Below are positions 21,866 to 33,884 of a stretch of 64,000 nt of DNA, in pieces. Source of the stretch: Chrysemys picta bellii (lineage: Eukaryota; Chordata; Testudines; Emydidae). Positions within the stretch are counted from its first letter, which is position 1. The number at the start of each line of letters is the position of its first letter. The stretch lies in the NCBI RefSeq assembly GCF_011386835.1, contig NC_088792.1, positions 221,002,394-221,066,393 of the forward strand. The letters run 5' to 3'. The position numbers and the translations under genes are program-made. Below the pieces are notes generated by a model. It was not told where the DNA came from, made no database searches, and was given only the letters and a program-made list of their open reading frames with translations.

Positions 21866-22053
21866 CACCTCTACCCCAATATAACGCTGTCCTGGGGAGC
21901 CAAAAAATCTTACCGCATTATAGGTGAAAGAGCGTTATATCGAACTTGCTTTGATCCGCCGGAGCGCGCAGCCCCGCCCTGCCGGAGCGCTGCTTTACCG
22001 CGTTATATCAGAATTCATGTTATATCGGGTCACGTTATATCGGGGTAGAGGTG
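21866..22053. mobile_element. TA-flanked MITE, 188 bp
   Basis: Left CACCTCTACCCCAATATAAC and right GTTATATCGGGGTAGAGGTG are inverted repeats with TA outside each end (21864-21865, 22054-22055). The repeats are layered: GCGTTATATCGAAC, CCGCGTTATATCAG and CACGTTATATCGGGG echo the end sequence internally. Mariner-type by its TA duplication. A GC-rich centre (GCCGGAGCGCGCAGCCCCG) separates the arms. Confidence 0.85.
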
Positions 22054-22566
22054 TATAGCCATGTATATATACTAGAGAAAAGGCAGTCTGTCTGTCTCTA
22101 GTATTGGACTCTGGATTTGGAGTCTCTGAACTGGCAGGCTTTGAGTTTTGAATCAGTTTTGCGAGGATGGGACACATTTTCTGTCTTACACCTTCCTCAT
22201 CAACCTATTCCCAGTTCCCTTGAAAGACATGCAAAAGCATCTGCACTGGGTAGAGCTACAGAATCAGCCCTTCCATTGTTACATTTCCTTCCCTAATTAA
22301 CAAATTGAGGCAGGAGGACAGAAGAGGCTCAAAATCAACCCTCACCTGCTGACATTAATGCAAATCTTCCTGTCTTGGGGCATGGCAGAGGCAGTAAGCA
22401 GATGAAGAATATGGAAGATGAATGTAATAAACCCTTTGTAAGTGGAACTTGATGAATTATTAGTTGTGAATAAACTAGCTGATAGACATAGCACTTTTTT
22501 TCCTGTTTTGCTAATCACACGTGAACAGATTTTAATTTCTGCCAATTTGTCATTCTAAATATTCAC

Positions 22567-23070
22567 TTTCACTTGTCTTCACTTTCAAGGCCCTTCACAA
22601 CCTATCACCACCTTACCTATCATCTCTCATTCACTATTGAGAGGTCGACTCCAGCCTCCAGTCCTCCCATGATGCCAGCTTCCATTGCCCACTTGCTAAG
22701 TTTCCAAAGACGCATGCTGGTGCTGTCTCCCATGCATGTCCCTCATGTCTGGGAGAAGCTCCCTGAAAACATCAGCAAAGCTCACTCATTATCCTCCTTC
22801 AAAACCTTCCTTAAAACTCTTTTCTGCAAAGCCTACAAAAAACTTGATAACAGTTCAGCTGCTGACACTACCATGCATCATGATGACCATGTTTCCTTGT
22901 ACTTGCCCGTCAGTCTATCTGTTGTCTCTCATTTTATACTAATATTGGAAGCAATTTGGGGTAGGGACTGGGTTTTTTTTTTGTTCGGAGCTTGTACAGC
23001 ACTGAGCATGATGGGGTACCTAGCATGATTGGGACTGGGAATGCCTAGGCCCTATGATAATACAAATAAT
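22567..23070 (+). mobile_element. L2/L3-type LINE 3' end
   Basis: A partly open frame ends in PHVWEKLPENISKAHSLSSF followed by KTFLKTLFCKAYKKL, the type of C-terminal tail found in old L2 and CR1-L3 LINEs. The 3' UTR reads GGTAGGGACTGGGTTTTTTT, then TTGTACAGCACTGAGCATGA and GGCCCTATGATAATACAAAT, closing in AATAATAAAT. This wording is widespread in amniote genomes. The copy is 5' truncated and old. Confidence 0.7.
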
Positions 23071-23184
23071 AAATCAGTAACAACTCACTGAATGTTCAGA
23101 GTGAAGTTATTTCTCCTTATGGACCCAAGCCTCATTTGATGCACAGGATGGAGGCAGAAGGAAGAAGATGCTGCTCTCTTATGT

Positions 23185-23272
23185 TAAGGAAATTGGAATG
23201 AGATCCAGGAGACCTGGGTTCCTGGCCCTGCCACAACTTCTTTTGTGATATAGGGAAAGAAAGCATGCAAGC
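23185..23272 (+). mobile_element. MIR SINE core fragment
   Basis: GATCCAGGAGACCTGGGTTC, then CTGGCCCTGCCACAACTTCT and TGTGATATAGGGAAAG match the middle of MIR. The head and the 3' half are not recognisable. Confidence 0.55.
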
Positions 23273-24365
23273 AAGGGTTTGAGCTAAGGCTGCATCGGCC
23301 AATTTAATTCTGGCATTTCCTAATTACTCAATACTTGACTTTATAAGTGGATTGTTCTGTTAACATAGTTTTTTATATGATATATATGGTTAGGTTGGAC
23401 CTTTTCCTTAATAAGATGACTTATCACACCCCGGTTTTTGGACTAACTACCATCATGCCGCTTTGTGTAGATGAGTGCATGTGAGTCAGGAAAGAGAGCA
23501 ATTCAGTATATTCTCAGGTTAGGAAGAGGAAGCAAACAAAAGAATCGGGGCTGCATTCAACAACTGAAACATGGCTCTATGTACCTGGAACACACGTACA
23601 TCTGCACCAGATATAAGGCTTGTCATTGTTGATCCCCTACCCAAGAAGCACAGATTTCGAAAGCACTTTTCACAAGCAGACCACTGAGGCAAATAGAGAA
23701 AAAAATCAGCAGCCCCTTTCATGCACAGTAATTTGCTAGCTTTTAAGGAATCAGCAAGTGATCTCCTTGACAAGAATATATAGTCTTAAGCCTAAGTGAC
23801 TTTCTGTATACAAGCATTTGAGAACAGGAGTTGAAAACCTCCCTGAGGCATATAGATAGTCATTAGTTTTCCTTAGATAAAAATTCCACCCTATGTCTCA
23901 AAACACTGAAAAAAACAAACATTATTTACCACTTTTAACTTATCAGTGTTTACCTATAGATTCTGTACCCCATTTTTATTTCCTCATTTCATACAGCACT
24001 GTTGCTTAGGGTATGTCTACACTGGCAGAGTTACATTGCTGGCAGTTACAGCGCCGCTCAGAGAGTGCTGAAGGGAAATTACTGTTGTGTATTCACCCTG
24101 TCAGCTGCCTGCGCAATAGTGTGTTCACACTTGTAGCAGTATTCGGAGCGTTGCACTCTGGGGAGCTAACCCACAGAGCATATCTTCCTTTTCTGCTACT
24201 AAGAGTTGTGGGCAGACGGAGGGGGTCGTGGGGTATCCTGGGTCCTGTACCAAAGCCCTGTGATGCATTGCTTTGCATACCAGCAATCCCTGTGCTTCTG
24301 TCCGCATTTGATGTCATCTTTTAACAGTTCGCGTGCTGCGCACTCTACCTCTTTGGGCTGCAGGA

Positions 24366-25553
24366 ATGGATCCAGAACTGTTGACCAGTATGCTGTTCGC
24401 TCTGACCAACACATCACAAGTGAGAGTGGAGTTATTTCTTAAATTAGAAAGGCAAGAGGAGTGCAACATTGATCTCACCACACATACTTGCTACATGAGA
24501 TTGCTTGTGGCATTCACAGAGGTGCTGGCCACAGTGAAATGCTGCTTTTGGGCTCAGGAAACAAGCACTGAGTGGTGGGGTCACATCATGATGCACATCT
24601 GGGATGACAAGCAGTGGCTGCAGAACTTTCAAATGAGGAGAGCCGCATTCATGGGACTGTGTGATGCGCTTACCCCAGCCCTGTGGCGCAAGGACACAAG
24701 AATGAGAGCTGCCCTGCCATTGGAGAAGTGCATAGAAATTGCACTGTGGAAACTGGCTACTCCAGACTGCTACCAATCGGTCACTAACCAGTTCGGAGTG
24801 GGAAAGTCGACCGTTGAATTAATGTTGACGGAAGTGTGCAGGGCCATCCTGTTCCGAAAGACAGACTCTGGGCAACGTGCGTGACATTGTGGATGGCTTT
24901 GCACAAATGGGCTTCCCTAACTGTGGAGGGCCAATAGATGGCATGCATATTCCAATTCTGGCACCAGACAGCAGTACATTAATTGCAAGGGGTTTTTCTC
25001 AATGGTTCTCCAGGCGCTCGTGGATCACCATGGGTGTTTCACAGACATTAACGCAGGCTGGTCCGGAAAGGTGCATGGACTGTTCAGGAAGCTGCAAGCA
25101 GGGACTTCTCCCCTATGGTGATCTTCTGGTCCGGGAAGAGTCAAAATGTCCATTATGATCCTGGGAGACCCCACCTACTGCTTAATGCCCTGGCTTATGA
25201 AGCCATACACGGGGCAACTTGACGGCACCAAGGAGCAGTTCAACAACAGGCTGAACAAGTGCAGAATGACTGTGGAGTGTGCTTTTGGCCATTTAAAGGC
25301 CTGCTGGTGCTGCCTCTATGGGAAGCTGGACATGGCTGATGACAATATTCCTATGGTTATAGCCGTGTGCTATATGCTCCATAATATTTGTGAAGGGAAG
25401 GGTGAAAGCTTCACTCAGGACTGGACCACAGAGTATCAGTGCCTAGAGGCTGAGTTTCAACAGACAGAGACCAGGGCTATTAGAGGGGCGCAGTGTGGGG
25501 CCATAAGGATCAGGGAAGCCGTGAGGCAGCAATTTGAAGCTGAAAGCCACTAA
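24366..25553 (+). pseudogene. Harbinger DDE transposase, frameshifted
   Basis: The start MDPELLTSML at 24366 opens a frame through RRAAFMGLCDALTPALWRKD and YQSVTNQFGVGKSTVELMLT, the helix-turn-helix-like N-terminal region. The frame breaks at about 24880; the sequence continues one frame over with VRDIVDGFAQMGFPNCGGPI and the first catalytic Asp in GPIDGMH (codon at 24937). It shifts again near 24990 and resumes at 25146 with ILGDPTY, holding the second Asp (25167), and TVECAFG with the Glu (25275). The end is CYMLHNICEGKGE and a stop after KPH-like AESH at 25553. About ten residues expected between the domains seem missing near 25075. In the family this enzyme cuts and pastes DNA into TWA sites. 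This copy cannot be active. Confidence 0.85.
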
Positions 25554-27026
25554 TATTTGTTGCTATACTCGGGAGTGCAGTGCTTGTAATGCTAGGAGGT
25601 GATTGTGATTGGCGCAGACAATGAAATATGAAGGTTTAACATAATTGTCTGTTGCTTTGCAGAGCTCTGTTTGCTTTCAATTAATAGAGTAAAGATTGCT
25701 TTCAAACCAACACAATTGTTTTATTAAAAAACAACAACTGGTGGAGAGAGTGAAACAAACAAACAAACCAACCATTAGCAGTGAGGAAGATGGGGAAGGG
25801 AATGTCCCAGGAGAAGGTGGGGTCTCAGGACAGCTAAAGATTTGTGTATGTCCCGGGATTATATCCAACCTTCTCCTTTGGAGTACAATGCAGCGGGTAC
25901 TGTACTTCAGCAGGACCAAACTGCAGAGGGATGGGTGTTGAGTGCAGTGGGTACTGGAAGTCCGCAGTGCTGGACTGTGAGGGGGGAGGAGTGGAATGCC
26001 GGGGGTATAGACTGGGAGCCAGGAGGTTGATAAGAATGTGTTGGCAGTGTCTAGGGGGCACATGGGAAAGAGTTTTGTGACAGCGGCTGCAGGGGAGGGC
26101 AGGCGCAGAGCTGCTCAGTTTGCAGAGCTAGTATCGCCTGGAACGTGTCTGCTTGGCGCTCCATAACGTTTAAGAGCCCGCTCCATGGCTTCATTCTGGT
26201 GTGCGCGTTCTCCTTTCAGTCCCTCTTCTCGCTGTCGCGCCTCTCCTTCAATTCCTGTTTCTCAACCACAGAGTGCATCATAACATCATGCAGAAAGTCC
26301 TCCTTAGTTGTTCTTTGCCGCTTTCTAATTCCGAGCAGCTGTTCACCCGCCGATAACAGAGGGAGGCTGGGCTCCCAAGGTCATCTCTGTAAAGTTTAAA
26401 TACAACATTTTACAGAAGCAGTATTGTTTGCAACACAGAACATTGATTCAGTGATTTAAAACACAGCCAGTACGCACACACCTGTCACTAATCGGCTGAC
26501 CCCAGGAAAGCACACATGAGCCACAAGAACCCCAAAATGGTGAGCAGCCACAGTGGCAGGGTAAATCACTCTTCCCGGACCCTGCTGTACACCGGGCATG
26601 TGGCTCTTGGAGAGAGTCAGCACTGTAAGGGGGGCCTGATAATCATTCCTGTCCCCACACTTTCCACAGAATGTGTTCGTATGGAAGATCTCACTGCTGA
26701 GGGGGAGTAGGGAATCAAGGGATGGTCTTCTCCAAAACTGCGGCTTCTGCCCTGACCCCTATGTGGCTCGCCTGTGTGCAGCAATGGTCCCCATCCCCTC
26801 CACAGTGGTGCAGGAAAGTTACTGTTAATGGAGCAAGAAACAGCAGTTCTGCCAAAGAACCTGCGGCCTCAGAATCCCCAGTATCTCCAGGAGAGTTTCC
26901 TGGAGATCTGAGGCAGATTCCTGTGACGTGAGGGAGTCAATCAACAGCCTGTTCCACCACTCAGACTAGGCATGTAGGGGGAGACAAGCCTGCTTTCTAC
27001 AACCCTTCTACCCCCAACAACTTGCT

Positions 27027-27592
27027 TCAGCGATTGCCAAAATCAAATCCACTTACCAGGGGCCTCCTCTTCTGTTTGCACTTCACCAACATCTGACAGC
27101 TGTGACTAGCTAGCCTCCTCCAGGGCAGAAAAGAGCTCCTGGCTACATCTCTGACTTCCGAGTCATCCTCTGCCTCTAGGTCCCTCTCTCCACATCCTCG
27201 TCCAAGATTTCCTCCTCCTGGCTCGGTCCACTCTCGACTGGCACGCGAGCCACCGAAGTATCCACAGTGGTCTTCGCAGTGGAGATGGGGTCGCTGCCGA
27301 ATATCGTGTCCGGGTCTTTGTAGAACCGACAGCTCGTGGGCGCAGTACCGGAGTATCAGTTTGCCTCCCATGCCTTGTGGTAGGTGTTCCTCAGCTCCTT
27401 CACTTTGACCCTGCACTGCAATGTGTCCTGATCATGGCCCCTTTCTGTCATGCATCGTGAAATCTGTCCGTAGGTATCATAATTCCTACAGCTGGAGCAC
27501 AGCTGGGACTGGACAGCCTCCACTCCCCAAATGCTGATGAGGTCCAGCAGCTCAGCATTGCTCCACGCGGGGGATCGCCTGGTGCATGGCAA
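27027..27592 (-). pseudogene. Harbinger Myb/SANT-like DNA-binding protein, broken
   Basis: The N-terminal part is open (27592-27359): RRSPAWSNAELLDLISIWGV, then SQLCSSCRNYDTYGQISRCM and KVKELRNTYHKAWEAN, a trihelix/Myb-SANT domain with spaced Trp and helix signatures. A frame change near 27360 leads to the acidic tail (EAEDDSEVRDVARS) and the C-terminus. In Harbinger elements this protein is encoded separately from the transposase and is required for its nuclear import and end binding. The convergent arrangement with the transposase is typical. Strongly similar host genes (MSANTD family) exist, but the position inside the same TTA-flanked element argues for the transposon gene. Confidence 0.78.
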
Positions 27593-29031
27593 ACAGGAAG
27601 GGGACTTTCAAAATTCCAAAGGAATGTACAGGATGGGGATGATGGTTGTCACCTGAAGGCAGAGCAGTAGAGTTCAAACCTATGACCTGAGAGGCGAGAA
27701 CAGGCATTGTGGGACACCTCCCGGAGGCCAATCGCAGCACTGTAATTGACCAGGATGTCTACACTGGCACTGCGGCACTGTACCCCCGGCGCAGAAAGCT
27801 GTACATCTGAGTGGTGTTTTTTTTTACAGCACTGCAACTGTATAGTTTCTGTGCAATAAGTGGCTGGCAGTGTGCACACCTCGGCAGTTACAGCACAGTA
27901 AAGCAGCTTTACTGTGCACAAACTTGCCACTGTAGGCAGGGCCTTAGTGACAGCTCAGGGAGCTCCAGTGGTTTTTCTGCATTCAGACTTTAAGAAGTTA
28001 ATATTGGACTATAATTGCAAGCACTTTCCTTTCATTATCAGCTGGCATTTCCACTTACAAGAAAGTCTGCTACTGAAAAGGACAACTGTGGCCCCACAGG
28101 AGCCAACTGTTAACTGAGAGGGGAATTTTTTTTTTATTTTTATTTTTTTTTTAAAAAGCATGTTCCTATTTTGGAAGTGACTTTAAAAATGTCTCTGTGG
28201 GTGTTTATTGCAGCTCCATGACACCTATATCAAAGGTGCTCCATTTTGCAAACAGATACATGCTTGAGGTTCTAATTACCAATCCTGCACATTCAATTTG
28301 GCACCTGATAATCAAGGTGGGTTCTTTTTTGTGCATCATCACCAGTCAGAAAGATTCTGAAGCTAAAATTCTGCTCTCAGCAGTTTTAAATTATACCCTC
28401 AGTAACACCTGTGCAGATAGGTATCTAGGTTTCCACAGGTGTAACTAATTACTCCTGTAATTAGAATTACTAAGCAACTCTGTTGAGGATTTATGCAACT
28501 AAATCAAATCCAGCTAATGCTTCTTAGCTGTGTTGGCTCTGAAGGGATAACAGGAGTGAAAACCATTTTTAAAATATGTAGTCACATAAGTAAGCAGATA
28601 TGTCCCTAAGGGTGTACAGAAGGTACCATTTTTATGTAGTCACTTTACAAACTAGGCTTGCACTTTGAAGCATTACGGATGTTTCACATGTGAACAAAAT
28701 ACCACTAGCTCTGCCTTTACAGACACACCAACTCTCAGGAACGGATTGTGAGATTCATGATTTCTGAGTAAGGTTAAGCCTCACTCATGATCTCACCATA
28801 GAACTCTCAAATGTCAGGATTTTTGTTATCATCCGGGGCACAAATGTGTGTCCAGTCAACCAGGAATTACCTGGTAAATAGTAAACAAAGCAATGTGGTT
28901 TCTCCACCAGGCAGTTAATGGCAAAAGCACTTTGGAAGATTTTGGAATGAGAATTAACTTACACATCAGATAAACAAAGCTATCAAGCTAATAAGGGGGC
29001 GGGAGAGGCAGCATGGCTACACCCCAGCAGG

Positions 29032-29215
29032 GAATCATAGAATATCAGGGTTGGAAGGGACCTCAGGAGGTCATCTAGTCCAACCCCCCGCTCAAAGCAG
29101 GACCAATTCCCAACTAAATCATCCCAGCCAGGGCTTTGTCAAGCCTGACCTTAAAAACCTCTAAGAAAGGAGATTCCACCACCTCCCTAGGTAACCCATT
29201 CTGGTGCTTAAGAAA
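29032..29215 (-). mobile_element. CR1 LINE 3' fragment, antisense
   Basis: AATCATAGAATATCAGGGTT, then GGAAGGGACCTCAGGAGGTC, AAGCAGGACCAATTCCCAAC and GATTCCACCACCTCCCTAGG mirror, in reverse, the 3' UTR and last ORF2 codons of the 13716 copy (compare 16995-17155). It belongs to the same or a close subfamily and is 5' truncated. It is fairly well preserved. Confidence 0.88.
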
Positions 29216-29269
29216 CTTAATCTGAGATATAAAGAAGGAGGGGGTGCAACACTCAAACAAGTAATTGAA

Positions 29270-29940
29270 TCAACGGGGGGGGGGGAGGGAGAAATCCTGT
29301 CATTTGAGAGTTCTCAAAGTGGGGCTTAATTTTACTTAGAAATCCTCTCAGCCGCCCCAGGTGTGGCCAGGGCTCCAACTGTCAGTCCCGTCTGGCTGCT
29401 CCCCTGCCAGCCTGGGAAGTGGGAGGGGAACCCTGCTGCAACTTGCCTTCCAGGCCTGGGGAGGGTGAAGAACCCTAAGGAGCAGAGGTAAGGCTGGGGA
29501 CTGAAGTGAGGAGGGTGAGGGCTGATGGAGTGGGAGGCTGTATTGATGGTGACTTCCGAGCAGATGGGGTGAATGCTGGGAGGGTGAGCTGAGGGCAGTG
29601 GGGGTAGTGGAGCTGCACTGATAGGGTGGTGATGATGGAGGCTGGGGGACTGAACTGGGGGGGGGACTAAATTGAGGGGGTTTGATGGGGAGAGAAATGA
29701 TGGGGAACTGGGGGACAGGATTAATTGTTGGGCAGGAGATTGGCAGATATGGGGGTGAGAGCTCCTGCAGCAGGGGCCAAAATCATGTTATCCAGTATGT
29801 GGGAGAGCGGGCAACACTAATTGTCACATGCCTAGGGATGGGCAGGGGGGGGGTTCAAAAAAAATCAAGAGACTGACCTAAAAAAATAAATAAATAACTT
29901 TTAAATGTCATGATTTTTGGGAATCCGACCCATGATTTTT
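29270..29940. other. G-rich stretch with GGG runs, unclassified
   Basis: After an 11-13 G run near 29275-29288 the plus strand is a series of GGGAGG, GGGTGAGG and GGGGG tracts up to about 29730, followed by A-rich AAAAATAAATAAATAAC at 29880. The wording near 29920 (TCATGATTTTTGGGAATCCG) looks like part of an interspersed repeat I cannot name. No gene is seen. Several closely spaced G-runs could fold as G-quadruplexes. Confidence 0.4.
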
Positions 29941-31487
29941 CATCTCTTGAAGTCGGCAATAGTGCTTTATAACTTGCTCCAAACCCAAATACTTAAATTT
30001 GTAGCATATATTTAAAACTTCTTTGGCTCATTTTAACATGCACTGTTAAAATAAGAACTTTTGCTTGAGTTCTAGGTTATCATCTCTGTTGGTCAGAGTT
30101 ACTCTTCCATCCCACAGATTGTCTGGTAGTACTTTAGGTAGGTTTAAAACTGCTTCATCTTGGCCTTCAATAAAATCTGCACCTATTGAAGACAGTATGA
30201 GATTTTAAGAAAACTTTGACTTTACATTTCAGGGTTTCTTAGCAAGCAAGGTAGAAGACATGACAAAATCCACTTAAGTTTCCAGATACTGCTAACACAA
30301 ATAAGGTGAGACATCTTCTACTGGGGTCAGATGACTCAGGAATGGGACACTGAATTCTTCTGGATGAGGTCTATAGTTAGCAATAGCACAGCTGTGGTAG
30401 ATTCAACAAGTAGGTTTGAGCTGTCCTTTTTATTGTTCCCTGAGCAATGGGAACACTCAGATCAGCTTTGATTAAAGGAGTCACAATTCAATGAATAGCA
30501 ACTGCAGAAAAAACAAAATCAGCAGCCTGTATAATATGAACTACACACAGCACCACAGATTCGTGTGCTTTTGAAAGCAAAAAGTGCTTTGAGAATATGT
30601 TCATTTGCCTTTGGGCAACATGTTTCTCTCAGTAATGGAGGATGAACTTCCAATTGTTCACCAGTGGCTGTTTTGAAAGAGAAATGGGGGGAGGGGAGGG
30701 AAATCTGTGATGTTTCCAGTTGTTGGTTGTCCAGAGGCCAGTCTCATGAGTAATGGGTGAAGCATCTGAGTCTATGTTAATCAGAAATGAATACATTCAG
30801 TCTGCTGAACATGATATGCTATATTTTTGAAGGGGATTATGACAAGGCAGTTAGTGGGCTGGCTGTTTGTACTAGGAGGAAACTGCAAACTGAGAAATCC
30901 AATTATCCTAAAATAAAGGTTTCTATCAGCCAGGGCTCAGACTGAAAAAGAGGCATGAACTTCCTCACTGTATCCTTCTGTCAGCTGGGTCCATTGCCTT
31001 CAAAAGGAGTTGAGGGCTCTCAGAACCTCTCAAAGCAAATATCTTTCCAAGATCAGACTGCAAGCAAGACCATTAAAAACACCCATCTAGATTCTTCAAG
31101 CTTTCAGCAGTGACAAACAGTTCTCTTCCTGATGGATTTTTTATGTTCACCCTCTGGTAACACAGCTGCTTACTGGCAGTTACCCTTGACAGCCAATAGG
31201 GTTTCCTAAGGGGAATGCTGACAGCCTAATTGCCAGCACCTGCGGTGCCTTTGGTTGTCTGAGCCAGGATTTTAAGCCTTGTCTTGCCATATCCTTTGCA
31301 GGGTTCCTTCATTCTGTCATAGGGGTCCAATTACTTTTGTTGAAATGACATTACGTGCAGCAAAATACTAAATTATTCTGCAATGAGCATATCTAATAAG
31401 CAATCCAGGGGTTAAGGAGCAAGACATTTGCAAAATGTACAGCCTGAGTTTGTTTTAAGCATAGAGTTAAAAAATAAATATATAATA

Positions 31488-32234
31488 GGGTTACCATACG
31501 TCCTCTTTTTCCCGGACATGTCCGGCTTTTCGGCAGGCAAACCCCCGTCCGGGGGGAATTGCCAAAAAGCCGAACATGTCCGGGAAAATGGCGGCTCTGT
31601 TTAAGAGCCGGGCTGCCTGAACGCTACCGGCTTCGGGCAGCCCCGTGCCTCGAGACCCTGCGCCGCCAGAGCCCGGGAGGGGAAGTGCCCGGCTGGGGGC
31701 GCAGGGTCTGGAGGCAGGGGGCTGCCCAAAGCCGGTAGCGCTCGGGCAGCCCGGCTCTTAAACAGAGCCTAAGAGGAGCAGAGCCTCCAGCTGCGGGGGC
31801 TCTGCTCCTCTTCGGCTCTGTGTAACTTATACAGTGTAAGTTACGCAGAGCCGCCGGAGCCCCGGAGGGGAAGTGCCCGGCTGGGGGCACAGGGTCCGGA
31901 GGCATAGGGGCTGCCCAAAGCCCGAGCGCTACCGGCTTCACGGTTTGCTGGGCAGCCTCCAGACCCTGCGCCCCCGGCTGGGCGCTTCCCCTCCCGGGCT
32001 CCAGCTGCGCTGGGGAAGCGCCGGCTGGGGGCGCCGGGTCTGGGGGCTGCCCGGGAAACTGTGATGCTGGTAGCACTGGGGCAGCCCTTTCCCCCTGGCT
32101 GGGAGTGGGAGGGAGGAGGGGGCGGAGTTAGGGTGGGGAAGGGGCAGAGTTGGGGCGGGGCTAGGGGTGGGGAAATGGGCGGGGCCATGGCCCGTGGAGG
32201 GTCCTCTTTTTTTATTTATGAGATATGGTAACCC
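31488..32234. mobile_element. 747-bp GC-rich palindromic transposon (non-coding)
   Basis: Termini GGGTTACCATACGTCC and (right end reversed) GGGTTACCATATCTC are inverted repeats with TA outside each (31486-31487, 32235-32236). Internally there are stacked hairpins: CCGGACATGTCCGG near 31514; arms at 31593-31645 and 31715-31769 built on GGCTCTGTTTAAGAGCCGGG; AAGAGGAGCAGAGCC with GGCTCTGCTCCTCTT at 31768-31813; and GGCTCTGTGTAACTTA with its mirror to 31852. Open frames here are by-products of high GC. The end pattern (TA, GGGT-ACCA, GTCC, then GGACA-GTCC) links it to the elements at 9536 and 35886. Confidence 0.78.
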
Positions 32235-32340
32235 TAATATATAACAACAAGGCTTAAGTCTTTCCAAAACCATGGAGGACACATACTAAGAAAGGGAGGG
32301 GAGAATCATGTGCACAACTTCTGCTAATTTTCTTCTAAAT

Positions 32341-32436
32341 ATTAAAGGGCCTGGTTTTCAGAAGTACTGAGCACCCACAACTCTAGCTGAAGTCTCAGGA
32401 GTTTCAGATGCTCTGCAATACGAATAAGTCAGGCTC
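32341..32436. repeat. Old palindromic repeat (TTTTCAGAAGTACTGAGCACC)
   Basis: CTGGTTTTCAGAAGTACTGA is followed by GCACCCACAACTC and, some 60 bp on, decayed reverse-complement wording (GATGCTCTGCAATACG, AGTCAGGCTC). This is the style of the short palindromic repeats dispersed in reptiles and birds. The arms are diverged, so the call is modest. Confidence 0.4.
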
Positions 32437-33377
32437 TGAATGATTTCTTTGAATACTATTTGACTTTTTTTGTTTGTTTTGTTCTCCATGCTGAATACTA
32501 TATAGGAAGTAACAAAATGAATTCTGTACAAAATTTCAAAGAAACAAATTTGAATGCAAAAGATGACATGTCAGAATAGGAACAGTTTTATAAAGAGGTC
32601 TCAATTGTTCAAATTCTTAATAATTAATATGAGTTCATGAATAATAGTGAAAAAACTCAGCATTTTTATTTGTAAAAATATTCTCTATTGTCGGCTCTAC
32701 CTGTTGATACAGCAATAGTTACATTCTGAATATTGTGTAGTTAAGAAGGCAGAATAAAACTTAGATCCATTTAGTGCCTGATCCAATTTGCACGGGCAAT
32801 GAATAGTCTCCAACTGACTTTGATAGACACGCTTCAGGCCTTCAACATCCAACAGAAAATTTTAGAATGCAAGATGCCCAGGTTTATAAAGCACTCATTC
32901 AATTATGGACACTCAATTCACATCTAGTTAATTATCTACTAGTATACGGATACCTTACAGTTTATATATGATGTTTTACTTACACTTAGAGATAAGCAGT
33001 GCAACACTGATTTCTTTATTCAGAAATAAACAGGGAGACATTGACAGAAAGACACAGGTAGCTGATACATAAGTACATCTATTGAAACTGCCAGGTACTT
33101 CAAGTTGCATTCATTGTAACCATGATCGCATTACAGAGTTACCAAAAACCAAATGTAGAGTTTTTTTCCTGCTGGTGTTAAAGCAAACTGGAACTTTGAC
33201 AACCCAGAGATTATCCAGATTCCTTGGCCTTTTCCACTGATTTTGTTTAACAGTGTTATTGGTTTGTTGTTGTGGGGGCAAAAAACCTAACTAGTTGGAG
33301 CAAAAAACAACTTGTTTCCAGACTGAGCTGGATAAATTTATAAAGGGGATGGTATGATGAGGTTGCCTACAATGACA

Positions 33378-33857
33378 TATGGCTAAAGTGAAGATTGTCA
33401 TGATTATTTTTAGTAAAAGTCACAAACAGATTGCAGTCAGTAAACAAAAATTCATGGCGGCCATAATCTTTGTCTTTTACTAAAAATAATGGGGGCAGGG
33501 GAGAAAGGAAGCTGATGGGAGGATTACTGAAGCTCAAGCCCTGGGGGAAGGGGAGAGAAGAGAGACCAAGCCCCATTGCATCGTGGGGAGTAGGCCCAGC
33601 ACCTGGCGCAGTGGCAACTGAGCTCCGGGGTCCCTGCCACCCACGGCAGCTTGGAGATCTGGGGAGCCCCCATGTCCTGCAGTGCCTAGGGGCTCCAGGG
33701 TCCCACTACCACATGCGGCAGCTCGGAGATCCAGGGCCCCCCACGAGCTGACATTTTCAGCCCCGCCCCCCCCAAGGGATGAAGGGAAAAATGTCATGGA
33801 GGTCTCTGAAAATCATGAAATCTGTGACTTCCGGGACCTCTGTGGCATAATCTTATC
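33378..33857. repeat. Interspersed DNA repeat with inverted ends, unclassified
   Basis: The left part has an inner inverted repeat, ATTATTTTTAGTAAAAGTCA at 33402-33421 and GTCTTTTACTAAAAATAAT at about 33472-33490. The GC-rich centre (33535-33770) repeats GGCAGCTCGGAGATCCAGGG-like units twice. The right end (GTGACTTCCGGGACCTCTGTG, then ATAATCTTAT) resembles the inverse of the left edge (AAGATTGTCATGATTATT). I judge it a non-autonomous transposon of a family I cannot name. Confidence 0.45.
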
Positions 33858-33884
33858 TTTACATATGGCCCATCTACAACTGCT

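Larger units (their letters stand above)
24009..27943. mobile_element. PIF-Harbinger transposon, 3.9 kb, two convergent genes, decayed
   Basis: TTA at 24006-24008 and 27944-27946 is the 3-bp target duplication of the PIF-Harbinger superfamily. The left end GGGTATGTCTACACTGGCA and the right end read in reverse, GGCCCTGCCTACAGTGGCA, are imperfect inverted termini. Inside are a DDE transposase on the plus strand (24366-25553) and a Myb/SANT-like protein on the minus strand (27592-27027). These are the two genes such elements need: the Myb-like partner brings the transposase to the nucleus and to the ends. Between them are about 1.4 kb without a credible gene. Both frames are broken, so it is non-autonomous now. 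About 200 bp at the right end repeats the GTCTACACTGGCA theme at 27752. Confidence 0.83.

Noticed and set aside
22573..23028. A 151-codon frame as a possible host gene
   Set aside because: Its C-terminal wording and the following UTR are those of an L2/L3-type LINE 3' end.
31624..32282. Overlapping alanine/proline-rich frames near 32 kb
   Set aside because: They fall in a palindromic GC-rich transposon; both strands are open because stop codons are AT-rich.
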